From: Bacteroidales bacterium | GTDB taxonomy: Bacteria; Bacteroidota; Bacteroidia; Bacteroidales; UBA10428 | Direction of reading: 5' to 3' | Assembly (NCBI GenBank): GCA_016931575.1 | Contig: JAFGEO010000166.1 | Coordinates: 1-35,836, forward strand | DNA length: 35,836 bases | Shown: positions 8,052 through 16,191 of the stretch, one piece after another | Layout of the letters: each line of letters opens with the position of its first letter | How positions within the stretch are numbered: the first letter of the stretch is position 1 | Program-made: the position numbers and the translations under genes | The notes under the pieces: model-generated | What the model saw: the letters and a program-made list of their open reading frames with translations, nothing else | What the model was told of the DNA's origin: nothing | Databases searched by the model: none

Positions 8052-9836
8052 CTAAATTTGTACCTCTTCACCTGAGCTGATCCAATTTACCAGTCCGCCA
8101 AGGTCTAAAATTTCCCGCAGCTTTTCAGGAAGCACCGGAATGGAAAACGAATGGTCGCCAACCCGGATCCTTCCCTCCTCAAGGTTTATGGAGATCTCAT
8201 CACCCGGCTGGTATGCTTTAACAGCATCAGGACAAACGAGAACCGGCAGGCCCTGATTGATCGCTGAGCGGAAGAATATGCGGGATACCGATTTTACAAT
8301 CACCGCCTCGACCCCGATAAAGGCGAGTCCTACCGAGGGATGCTCCCGTGAGCTTCCGCAGCCAAAGTTTTCCCCGCAGACCAGGATATCGCCATGCCGG
8401 ACATTTTCAGAGAAGGCTTTATCAAATCCCTTGAAAAGGTGCTGGACGATCTTCTCCGGTTCCGAGCTGTTAATCTCATAGGTCAGGTTACCGGCGAACA
8501 TCTGATCGGTATTCAGGTTGTCAGCATCCCTGTAATCCCACACCCTGCCTTTCCGACGGTCCTCACTCTCCGCTACCTCCACCGTTGGCGTTTGTTCTAT
8601 GCGATAGGGGTAGGTCTGATCGTTAGTTGCAGGTCCGGTAATCGCTCCCCGGATAGCTGATAATGCTACGGTTGCCGGTGATGCGAGGTAGATGGATGCA
8701 TTCCTGTTCCCCATTCTGCCAAGGAAATTCCGGTTAGCCGTAGAAATGACCACAGAACCATCGGCAGGGATGCCCTGTCCTGTTCCCAGACAAGGGCCGC
8801 ATGAGGGAGACAGAATATTGGCACCTGCCTCGAGGAATATTTGTATCAGGCCTTCCTGAATTGCCTGCAGGTAAATCTTTTTTGAAGCAGGAGCTATAAG
8901 AAGTTGGACGCTGCGGTCGACCAAGTGCCCATTAACAATAGCTGCTGCCACCCTCAAATCCTCCATACGCCCATTGGTACAGGTTCCGATGAGCGCCTGC
9001 ATAATTTGAGTGCCTTCCACTTCAGCAACGGTTTTCACGTTATCGACGTGGTGTGGGCATGCAACCATCGGAAAGACAACGCCCATATCAATTTCTATCT
9101 CCCGCCTATAGCTTGCATCGGGATCGGCCTCAATTCCGACATGCCCGTTCCACAGGTAATCCTTCAGCACCTCATCGTCAGGAAAAACGGCATTCTTTGC
9201 CCCCATTTCGGATGCCAGGTTAGCGATTGTCATACGATCTTCGATGCTGAGCCCCTTCAGTCCTTCACCATGGTATTCCACAGACATATAGTCGGCCCCT
9301 CCCGAACCGATCATTCCCATAATGTACAGGGCGACATCCTTGGCATATACCCCGGGATTCAGCTTCCCGGTAAGCGTGATCTTTATCGACTCCGGCACAC
9401 GGAACCAGGTTTCACCCTTCATCCAGAGTCCGGCAGTTTCCGTACGGTCAATACCTGCAGCAAAAGCATTGAAAGCTCCGGCGGTGCAGGTGTGGCTATC
9501 ACTGCCGACAATAATCATCCCCGGACGTGCGTAATCGGCCATAAGCTGGTGACAAATACCCTCGCCAACATCATGAAAGCGGCTAATCTTCTGCCCTGAG
9601 GAAAACTGACGGATCTGCTGATAATCGTTTGCCAGCTTACTGGTGGTCGGCGGGGCATTGTGGTCGAGCACCACCATGAGTTGCTCAGGATGGAGGACTT
9701 TCTCCCCCTTCATTTTTTTGAATATCTTCTCGATACTTGAGGTATTGTCATGAGAAAGAACAATATCCGGCTTTGCAAATACAATACTTCCGGCATCGGC
9801 CCCAAATATCTTTTCTGCGAATGTTTTTCCCGCCAT
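8052..9836 (-). CDS. Aconitase-family hydratase 2 (homoaconitase / isopropylmalate dehydratase-like, fused large and small domains)
   Basis: 594 residues. The large-domain cluster ligands are C286 (GTCTNGR), C346 and C349 (SPSCGPCLG), and the DSHT active-site motif is GSDSHTCTAG (111-120). The swivel (small) domain is fused at the C-terminus and starts near 430, with substrate-phosphate/carboxylate loop FGCGSSREHP (491-500). LeuC/LeuD and archaeal homoaconitases are normally split into two chains, whereas this one is fused. The family moves a hydroxyl group on a tricarboxylic or malate-type acid through a dehydrated intermediate. It follows hydratase 1 by 4 bp in the same operon. Homoaconitase activity is inferred from context only. 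Isopropylmalate dehydratase is unlikely because no leucine genes are nearby. Confidence 0.85.
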   Translation of the reverse strand: MAGKTFAEKIFGADAGSIVFAKPDIVLSHDNTSSIEKIFKKMKGEKVLHPEQLMVVLDHNAPPTTSKLANDYQQIRQFSSGQKISRFHDVGEGICHQLMADYARPGMIIVGSDSHTCTAGAFNAFAAGIDRTETAGLWMKGETWFRVPESIKITLTGKLNPGVYAKDVALYIMGMIGSGGADYMSVEYHGEGLKGLSIEDRMTIANLASEMGAKNAVFPDDEVLKDYLWNGHVGIEADPDASYRREIEIDMGVVFPMVACPHHVDNVKTVAEVEGTQIMQALIGTCTNGRMEDLRVAAAIVNGHLVDRSVQLLIAPASKKIYLQAIQEGLIQIFLEAGANILSPSCGPCLGTGQGIPADGSVVISTANRNFLGRMGNRNASIYLASPATVALSAIRGAITGPATNDQTYPYRIEQTPTVEVAESEDRRKGRVWDYRDADNLNTDQMFAGNLTYEINSSEPEKIVQHLFKGFDKAFSENVRHGDILVCGENFGCGSSREHPSVGLAFIGVEAVIVKSVSRIFFRSAINQGLPVLVCPDAVKAYQPGDEISINLEEGRIRVGDHSFSIPVLPEKLREILDLGGLVNWISSGEEVQI

Positions 9837-9840
9837 TATT

Positions 9841-11664
9841 CTAAAGTTTTAGTAAGTCTCCCCGTTGATAGATTTCTTGCTGAATCCCAGAGAAGGCATT
9901 TATTTGCATGCTTTTCCCGTTACGAAGGTTGGTTAAAAGGCCGGTTTCCAGCTCCATCCGGAGGGTATCCCGCTGCTTCAGATCCATCTCATCCAATGTA
10001 TCGTAAGTGAGTACAGGAAAGCCAGCATTGATCGCGTTGCGTTCGTAGATGGCCCCGAAGGATCGGGCCAGGATAGCTTGTGTGTTCAGAGCCCGGAAGC
10101 AATCCACTGCCTGCTGCCGTGAGCTCCCTGCACCAAAATTCCTGCCTGTTATAATGATGTCGCCTTTTTCCGACTTCCCGGGGTAGTCCTCCCAGCCCTT
10201 CAGGTTCCCGAAAGCAAATTGTCCCATTTCCTCGATGCGTGTCACCGAGAGGTGTTGGTTATGAAAGATCATATCGGTATCGATATTATCCTCGTTAACA
10301 AGCCAAACTTTACCTTCCAGCACCATCGGTTTCCCGTTGGGGGCATTTCCCATCCTGCCGGTGGTTGATTTTTGGGTCTGATCAATCCCCGGCATAAATA
10401 TGGATGGAACCTCCGGGATATCATCAGGAAGACATATATGACCCGCCACCGCCGAAGCAGCGGCAACAGCCGGTGATGCCAGGAATACCTCACCTTTTCC
10501 CTGCTTTCCTGCAAAATTCCGGTTCCCGGTACTGACGGTTTTTTCGCCCGGACCGTTCTGACCGATCTGCCCTGATGCACAACCCGCACAACCGGCATTC
10601 CCAACCAGTGCTCCGGCATCTTTAAATACTTTCAGCAAGCCTTCATCCAAACACTGTTTCCATATCTCATCTGTTGCCGGAACGATTTTAAGCATGACGG
10701 CGGGTGCCAGCTTTCTTCCCCGAAGGATTTCCGCCGTAAGCCGCAGGTCTTCCATCCTGCCATTCGTACAACTTCCGATAAATGCGGAGTCGATCTTGGT
10801 CCCTGTCAACTCTGCCACTGAAGCGATATGGTGAGGTTTTCCCGGCATTGACAAAGCCTGGAAGCCTTCTGAAATATGAAACACCAGCTTTCTTGCGTAG
10901 CTGGCACCGGAATCTGCTTCCACGGCCACACAGGTGCTGCCGGAGCGCTCAGAACAGTATGCCAGAATAGCTTCTGAAGGTTTCATAAGGATGGCGATGG
11001 CCCCCATCTCAGTGGCCATGGATGAAATGGTAATCCGCTCGTCGAGGCTTAGGTTGTCCACGACTTCCCCCTCCAGTTCTACGGCGTATCCCAGCAGGCT
11101 GTCGGCTCCAAAACGGTGCAGGAGGTTGAGAACAATGTCCTTGGCTGTGATGCCTTCGGGACGCTTTCCCAAAAGCGTAATCTTTATGGATTCGGGTATT
11201 TTAAACCAAACCGATCCGCGTGCCCATGCCGCAGCAATATCCCGGTCGCCCATGCCTTGTCCGAAGGCCCCGATGGCCCCGAGGATGTTTGCGTGGGAAT
11301 CTGTAGACACAAGGGTTGATCCCGGAATGGCCAAACCCTGATCAATGGCCAGGTGGGTACCGATGCCCATGTTGATATCAAAAACCGGTATTGCATGCTC
11401 ACGAGCATACAGGCGGCACAGCTGCTGGTTCGCAGCATATTTCTGATCAGATCCTGTCGGGTTACAGTCGAAAGTGAAGAATGTTTTTTGTGGATCGTCG
11501 GGCACCAGCATGTTATCCTGAAGGTTCTTCACTACGTTGGCACCCCCGAAATCACGTGCCAGCCGCACATCGATCCGGATGTCCACGATATCTCCCGGGA
11601 GCACCCTTTCCCTGTCGGAATGTGCTGCAAGGATTTTTTCAATGAGGGTCATTTCAATGCTCAC
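9841..11664 (-). CDS. Aconitase-family hydratase 1 (homoaconitase-like, fused large and small domains)
   Basis: 607 residues, the same domain order as its downstream neighbour but clearly a different subfamily. Cluster cysteines are C299 (GSCTNGR), C359 and C362 (NAGCAGCASG). The DSHT motif reads STDSHANILGA, with Ala in place of Thr. The swivel domain carries FGAGSSRQQAVDCF. The start codon overlaps the HD-gene stop as ATGA; a second Met at residue 5 is also possible. Two hydratases of different subfamilies in tandem would suit a path needing two hydration/dehydration half-reactions, for instance homocitrate/homoaconitate and homoaconitate/homoisocitrate. In fungi these halves are split between aconitase and homoaconitase. 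Substrate assignment is inference. Confidence 0.83.
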   Translation of the reverse strand: MSIEMTLIEKILAAHSDRERVLPGDIVDIRIDVRLARDFGGANVVKNLQDNMLVPDDPQKTFFTFDCNPTGSDQKYAANQQLCRLYAREHAIPVFDINMGIGTHLAIDQGLAIPGSTLVSTDSHANILGAIGAFGQGMGDRDIAAAWARGSVWFKIPESIKITLLGKRPEGITAKDIVLNLLHRFGADSLLGYAVELEGEVVDNLSLDERITISSMATEMGAIAILMKPSEAILAYCSERSGSTCVAVEADSGASYARKLVFHISEGFQALSMPGKPHHIASVAELTGTKIDSAFIGSCTNGRMEDLRLTAEILRGRKLAPAVMLKIVPATDEIWKQCLDEGLLKVFKDAGALVGNAGCAGCASGQIGQNGPGEKTVSTGNRNFAGKQGKGEVFLASPAVAAASAVAGHICLPDDIPEVPSIFMPGIDQTQKSTTGRMGNAPNGKPMVLEGKVWLVNEDNIDTDMIFHNQHLSVTRIEEMGQFAFGNLKGWEDYPGKSEKGDIIITGRNFGAGSSRQQAVDCFRALNTQAILARSFGAIYERNAINAGFPVLTYDTLDEMDLKQRDTLRMELETGLLTNLRNGKSMQINAFSGIQQEIYQRGDLLKL

Positions 11665-12206
11665 TTCAGTCGCTCTTTAAAAGGTAAAAAAGTCATAAAA
11701 TCGGCATGATGAACAATGTACGCTTCGGTAGTCCGCCTGATCATGTCACCCTCTCCGGCATGAGCTGCAATAATATGGCACACCTCGGGAGGGAGGCCGC
11801 ATTCTTCGGCCAGCGAGACCCCGGAAAAGGGATGACGAAGGTACTTGCCGTACTTTCCCTGAACGGCTTTTCCGTCAGTATCCAGTTCATATTCAAGTAA
11901 TTTACCTACATCGCAAAGAATAGCTCCTGCAAGCAGCGTATCCATATTAACGGGAAGTTCATCATTAAAAAACTCCCCGATCTTAAGGGCGCTTTCCCTG
12001 GCAATATGGACAACTGCCCGTTTATGGTCCATGAAGCTTACATTAAGGTCGGGACCACATAAAAGGGTGAAGGGTATCCTCCGAAGGTCTTCGGCGGTAA
12101 GCACGCTGCGTTCCAGGGCCAGCTTCCAGACCCTGCCTGTTTTCTCCCGCAGTTCCTTATCCTCTATCCATTCCAGTTCGGGCCAGAGTTGAAATACTTC
12201 TTCCAT
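11661..12206 (-). CDS. HD-domain protein with altered His-Asp motif
   Basis: 181 residues. The fold of the HD superfamily is visible: candidate first ligand H61 or H67 (MDHKRAVVHIAR), the helix with the doublet at 98-99, H125 (LRHPFSG), H144/H149 (CHIIAAHAGEGD) and a final HHADF (166-170). The usual HD doublet of this family (LLHDVGKLLEYE) here reads LCDVGKLLEYE: His is replaced by Cys98 while Asp99 is kept. Most HD proteins hydrolyse phosphate esters with a metal at this pair, so activity may be changed or lost. It starts 6 bp after the dehydrogenase gene and overlaps hydratase 1 by 4 bp, so it is firmly part of the operon. It may have a regulatory, repair or housekeeping role; the function is unknown. 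Confidence 0.8.
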   Translation of the reverse strand: MEEVFQLWPELEWIEDKELREKTGRVWKLALERSVLTAEDLRRIPFTLLCGPDLNVSFMDHKRAVVHIARESALKIGEFFNDELPVNMDTLLAGAILCDVGKLLEYELDTDGKAVQGKYGKYLRHPFSGVSLAEECGLPPEVCHIIAAHAGEGDMIRRTTEAYIVHHADFMTFLPFKERLK

Positions 12207-12212
12207 GGGGTC

Positions 12213-13400
12213 CTATTTTAATTTTTGAATAATAGCATCAGTCATCCGGACGGTTGAGGCCGCACCCTGTTTTATTACCTCGGGTTTACCCGGCATTTTC
12301 ATCATATCATAAGTTCTTACGCTGCCTTCAGCAATCACCTCAGCAACAGCTTTCCGGATACGTCCTGCAAGTTCATATTCGCCGAGGTGGTCCAGCATCA
12401 TGCAGGCGGATGCGATCATGGCTATCGGATTCACAATGGAAACTTCATAACCGGCATATTTTGGAGCTGATCCATGGGTAGGTTCGAACACGGCAACCTT
12501 TTCCCCCAGGTTGGCGCTGCAGGCGAAGCCAAGTCCGCCGATCAGTCCGGCAAAGCCATCGGACACAATATCTCCGAACATATTGCCGGCGACAATTACT
12601 CCATATTCTTCCGGGTTCTTTGTCAGCCACATCATCTGGGCATCGATGTTTGTATTCCAGAGCTCAATTCCCGGATATTCTTCGCGGATCTTCTTCGCCA
12701 TCCGGAACATCATCCCGGAGGTTTCGCGGATGACATTGGGTTTCTCGCAAACAGTTACCGACTTGTAGCCATACTGGTTTGCATGATTGAAGGCTGCCCG
12801 CAGGATGCGTTCAGTTGCCTTTTTGGTAAATATCCGGGTGGATATAGCCAGCTCTTCCGGCGGTACCCTGCCAAAATTCTTTACAAACTTTGGATGAGTC
12901 ATCAGCGCGTCGTGCACCTGTTTCCCGGGATTATGCCACTCAACGCCTCCATAAAGGCCTTCGGTGTTCTGCCGGAAGATCACCACGTCCACTTCCGGTT
13001 CCTCAACGATGCCTCCCCTGCCCCTGCGTATGAAATTCAGGGGATTCCCGGGGTAAGTCTTACAGGGACGGATACAGATATCCAGGTCGAAATGCTGGCG
13101 AAGCCCTACGATAGGACTGGAGTAAACCAATCCCTTACCCTGCAGTTCGGGGGACAGCTCGCTGGCCGCCTCTTCTTTAGGCTTGGAAGTAATGGCCCCG
13201 AAAAGCCCTACCTTATGTTTTTCCAGCAATTGAATGGTCCGGTCCGGTAAAGGGTTTCCCTCTTTAACCCAGAATTCCCATCCAATATCAGCTTCGATAT
13301 ATTCAGCCTGAAAGCCTGCAGCATCGAGTACACGGATAGCTGATTCCAGGACGACACGTCCGATTCCGTCACCAGGGAGATTTATGATTGTTCTGTTCAT
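12213..13400 (-). CDS. Isocitrate/isopropylmalate dehydrogenase family, probable homoisocitrate dehydrogenase
   Basis: 395 residues, a complete beta-hydroxyacid oxidative decarboxylase. It shows the N-terminal LPGDGIG, the substrate-arginine segment LRQHFDL..RP (R101, R111), RQNTEGLYGG (143-152), Lys221-type KPN (EKPNVIRETSG), metal-binding D253, D277 and D281 (NIDAQ; NMFGDIVSD) and EPTHGSAP near 306. The substrate loop reads YSSPIVGLR (93-101). True isocitrate dehydrogenases have a Ser-x-Asn there, and the Asn is missing here. As I recall it, fungal homoisocitrate dehydrogenase (Lys12) has a nearly identical YSSPIVALR. In the operon the reverse reaction, reductive carboxylation of 2-oxoadipate to homoisocitrate, would be needed. 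Isocitrate or tartrate as substrate remain alternatives. Confidence 0.82.
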   Translation of the reverse strand: MNRTIINLPGDGIGRVVLESAIRVLDAAGFQAEYIEADIGWEFWVKEGNPLPDRTIQLLEKHKVGLFGAITSKPKEEAASELSPELQGKGLVYSSPIVGLRQHFDLDICIRPCKTYPGNPLNFIRRGRGGIVEEPEVDVVIFRQNTEGLYGGVEWHNPGKQVHDALMTHPKFVKNFGRVPPEELAISTRIFTKKATERILRAAFNHANQYGYKSVTVCEKPNVIRETSGMMFRMAKKIREEYPGIELWNTNIDAQMMWLTKNPEEYGVIVAGNMFGDIVSDGFAGLIGGLGFACSANLGEKVAVFEPTHGSAPKYAGYEVSIVNPIAMIASACMMLDHLGEYELAGRIRKAVAEVIAEGSVRTYDMMKMPGKPEVIKQGAASTVRMTDAIIQKLK

Positions 13401-13415
13401 ACTATTAAATAGTTG

Positions 13416-14987
13416 TTAGTTGTTAGTTTGGTGCGGGGGTTGGATCTGGAATATGGTATCGATCACCGTTCCGTCCACCCACTTTACCACCGCCACGATC
13501 TTATCTGTGAACCTGGGTTTTTCGGGTTTACCACAGATCCTTTCGGCTTCCTCTTTCAGTTCGCCAATAGTTTTTATTGGCAGCGCTGAACCTTTAACAC
13601 GATCCAACAGATCCTTCCTGAGCGGATTGATCGCGATGCCACGCTCTGTGACAATTACGTCGATCAGCTCGCCGGGTCCGCAGAAGGTGGTCACCTCGTC
13701 CACGATCACCGGGATCCGGTCGCGGAAAAGCGGAACCGGAAGGATAACCGTTTTGCCGAAAAGGCAATTTTGCCACCCCCCGATGCCATGCAGAAGATAC
13801 CCATCCGAATGCGTAACGACGTTGGCATTATACTGCAGGTCAATCTCTGTGGCCCCAAGGATGACAATATCCACCATCCCGGCAAAGTTTCCTTTAGAAT
13901 GGTAGTTATAGCTGGTAAATGGACTGGTTGCTATATGCATAGGGTTTTCCCGCATCGATCTGATCCCTTCCAGGTCAAAGGTCTGGCCGTCGAGAATATA
14001 TTCCACCAGACCTTCCTCCATCATTTCCACCAGGAACTGGTTGCTTCCGGCACGGGCAAACCTGGCTTTAATGCCTTTCTCACGCATGATATCCCCGAAA
14101 TAGGTGCTGATAGCCAGGGACGTTCCGCCGGCACCGCTCTGAAAGGAGAAACCATCTTCCAGTAAGCCTACAGTCTCACAGAACTTAGCTGTAAGCTCAG
14201 CGATAAAGAGGCGGTCGGGACTCCTGGTAATCTGCGTAGTTCCTGAAACTATCTTCTCCGGAATGCCTATCTTGTCCTCAACCACTACAAAATCGACGTT
14301 GTTACCCTGGATCTGCCAGGGCACACAGGGAAAAGGCACCAGGTTATCGGTCACGATAATTACCCGGTCGGCATACTGTGAATCGGCAAGTGCAAAATTG
14401 AGGGATCCGCAGGCCGAAGGGCCCGACAGCCCATTGGCATTGCCGAATGTATCAGCAGTTGGTGCTGCGATCACGGCGATATCGATATGAACCTCCCCAT
14501 CCTGAATTGCCTGGTAACGGCCACCGTGCGAGCGCAGCACGCCGAACCCTTTCATGTTACCTTCCGAGCAGTACCTGCCCAGGGGGCCGTTCATGCTGCC
14601 TTCAACATGGTGAATCGTACCGTCCTCAAGGTAATCTATGAGTGGAGCATGACAGGGGAAAGATGCCGAAGGAAACCAAACCATATCTTTCAGTCCAAGT
14701 TCCCGGATGATGGCAAAAAGCCGGAGGGCAATCAAGTCGCCGTCCCTGAAATGATGATGGGTGGAAATCGTCATACCACTTTTTATACCGGCTTTCACCA
14801 GTGCCTCTTTCAGGTCTTTCACCTGCTTGTTGCCATCCCGGGGATAGTCGGCACAGCTTGCAACTGGCCGGGCGGCAAAAACTCCTTCGGGCTTATAGTT
14901 ATCCACTCCCTGGTATGGAATAGTCTTCCTTCCGTTTACCATTTCCGGGACCATTCTCCCGGCGGCATTTTTTATCATCTTAGTCAT
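13416..14987 (-). CDS. citF: Citrate lyase alpha subunit-like CoA/ACP transferase (proposed homocitrate-ACP transferase)
   Basis: About 523 residues from ATG 14987-14985, which overlaps the upstream stop as ATGACTAA; an in-frame ATG at 15014 would add nine residues. The whole length matches CitF: KNAAGRMVPEMVNGRKTIPY near the start, GMTISTHHHFRDGD, PTADTFGNANG, FSFQSGAGGTSLAIS and FCGPGELIDVIVTERGIAINP. CitF exchanges the acetyl group on the carrier subunit for the substrate acid, releasing acetate. The order D-E-F is the same as in classic citrate lyase operons, but citC, citX and citG are absent here. Next to saccharopine and aminoadipate genes, homocitrate rather than citrate is the suggested substrate. 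Confidence 0.87.
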   Translation of the reverse strand: MTKMIKNAAGRMVPEMVNGRKTIPYQGVDNYKPEGVFAARPVASCADYPRDGNKQVKDLKEALVKAGIKSGMTISTHHHFRDGDLIALRLFAIIRELGLKDMVWFPSASFPCHAPLIDYLEDGTIHHVEGSMNGPLGRYCSEGNMKGFGVLRSHGGRYQAIQDGEVHIDIAVIAAPTADTFGNANGLSGPSACGSLNFALADSQYADRVIIVTDNLVPFPCVPWQIQGNNVDFVVVEDKIGIPEKIVSGTTQITRSPDRLFIAELTAKFCETVGLLEDGFSFQSGAGGTSLAISTYFGDIMREKGIKARFARAGSNQFLVEMMEEGLVEYILDGQTFDLEGIRSMRENPMHIATSPFTSYNYHSKGNFAGMVDIVILGATEIDLQYNANVVTHSDGYLLHGIGGWQNCLFGKTVILPVPLFRDRIPVIVDEVTTFCGPGELIDVIVTERGIAINPLRKDLLDRVKGSALPIKTIGELKEEAERICGKPEKPRFTDKIVAVVKWVDGTVIDTIFQIQPPHQTNN

Positions 14988-16191
14988 GGTTCCCCTCCCT
15001 CCAGTTTGCAGCAAGCATCCCGCTTTTCACCGCATAAGTGATGATCCGCAGCGCCCGCTTTGCCACTGGTGGATCAATCATTTTCGTTCCCAGGGAGATA
15101 ACCCCCAGTTTATTTTTCTCCGCTTCCTCCCAGGCCAGCACGATCTTTTTTGCCCGGTCGATCTCTTCCTGATCAGGATCATAGCCCTTATTGATCGGAT
15201 CCACCTGCCGGGGGTGTATGCATCCCATTCCCGAAAATCCGAGAGCCTTTGAAGCGGCGATATTTGTCTTGAGACCTTCCCTATCCCCCACATCGGAGAA
15301 CACCGAATCGATGGCCTGAATACCCGCTGCTACGGCAGCATTAACAACAGAAGCGCGGGCATACAAAGATTCCCGGCCCTCTGTGGTCCGTTTCACACCC
15401 AGATCGGCTGTATAATCTTCGAGTCCAATGGCCAGGGCCACGACCCGTTTTGAAGCTGTTGCGATCTGATATGCATTTACCACGCCCAAAGCACTCTCGA
15501 TGATGGGCATCAGGTGTACAGGAAAACCAGCATCAGGTAAAAGCCGGTCCATGATTTTATCCACCTCAGCAAGCTGCGAGGCAGATTCGCATTTAGGGAT
15601 CAGGATAAGATTGGGCCGCTGGGGAAGGATGGCATTAAGGTCTTCCAGGCCCAAGGGCAACTGATTGATACGGACCATTCTTTCAGCACCACCAAAATCA
15701 AGCGAGCGAAGTGCATTTCTCACCAGGTATCGGGCTTCTGCCTTTTTATCGGGGGCCACGGAATCCTCCAGGTCAAGAATAATGCCATCAGCACCGTGAA
15801 TGCCTGCATTGATCATCAGTTTGGGCGAATTTCCGGGGATATACAGCCGTGACCTTCGCAGCCGGTCTTTGGCGGTTGGAGACTGTGAGCTGCCGGTCAT
15901 TTGAGGAAGGTATTCCCTGTCGCCCGGAAAGACTTGTTTCAGGGCAGCCTCAAGACGTGCAGCAAGCACAAAACCGAGGGCTCCCTGATCATCAATATGG
16001 ACAAGTGCATTCGTAATTCTAAAATAGGAGAAGATATCCAGGCACAAGCTGCGAATGGCATTTCCATACAATACTTCGACCTTACTTACCAAGCGGATAT
16101 CGATGCCGGGATCAGTTGCCGGCTCCACAGAAACGAAGCAGTCTGAACGAATAGAATCCCCGCAATTACCTGCAGTTCCTTTCATTTGCAT
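14980..16191 (-). CDS. citE: Fused citrate lyase acyl-carrier (CitD) and beta subunit (CitE)
   Basis: 403 residues. Residues 1-95 match CitD (SDCFVSVEPATDPGIDI, VLYGNAIRSLC, DDQGALGFVLAARLEAALKQV). Residues 107-403 are CitE of the HpcH/HpaI aldolase family (RRSRLYIPGNSPKLM, ADGIILDLEDSVAPDKK, MPIIESALGVV, ALAIGLEDYTADLG, GFSGMGCIHPRQV). CitE cleaves the acyl-carrier thioester of the acid into acetyl-carrier plus an oxo-acid. Most citrate lyases keep D and E as separate chains. The carrier serine of classic CitD (G-T-L-E-S) is not at the same place: the region reads SIRSDC, with Ser16 next to the expected site. It is the first gene of the operon, and ATG at 16191 or 16185 could be the start. 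Confidence 0.85.
   Translation of the reverse strand: MQMKGTAGNCGDSIRSDCFVSVEPATDPGIDIRLVSKVEVLYGNAIRSLCLDIFSYFRITNALVHIDDQGALGFVLAARLEAALKQVFPGDREYLPQMTGSSQSPTAKDRLRRSRLYIPGNSPKLMINAGIHGADGIILDLEDSVAPDKKAEARYLVRNALRSLDFGGAERMVRINQLPLGLEDLNAILPQRPNLILIPKCESASQLAEVDKIMDRLLPDAGFPVHLMPIIESALGVVNAYQIATASKRVVALAIGLEDYTADLGVKRTTEGRESLYARASVVNAAVAAGIQAIDSVFSDVGDREGLKTNIAASKALGFSGMGCIHPRQVDPINKGYDPDQEEIDRAKKIVLAWEEAEKNKLGVISLGTKMIDPPVAKRALRIITYAVKSGMLAANWREGNHD

Noticed and set aside
8904-9599. 231-codon plus-strand frame
   Set aside because: Shadow of the hydratase gene on the other strand; the composition follows the complementary codons.
8052-9836. Leucine-pathway isopropylmalate dehydratase
   Set aside because: Fused rather than split as LeuC/LeuD, with no leuA or leuB context; the neighbouring dehydrogenase does not have an isopropylmalate-type loop.
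12474-13250. 258-codon plus-strand frame
   Set aside because: Antisense to the homoisocitrate dehydrogenase-like gene, which has full domain support.
5105-16191. Plain citrate fermentation or reductive TCA segment
   Set aside because: Citrate lyase, aconitase and isocitrate dehydrogenase relatives could suggest this, but the saccharopine dehydrogenase and ALDH7 genes in the same transcript, the second hydratase and the non-isocitrate substrate loop fit a homocitrate path better. It is kept as the main alternative.
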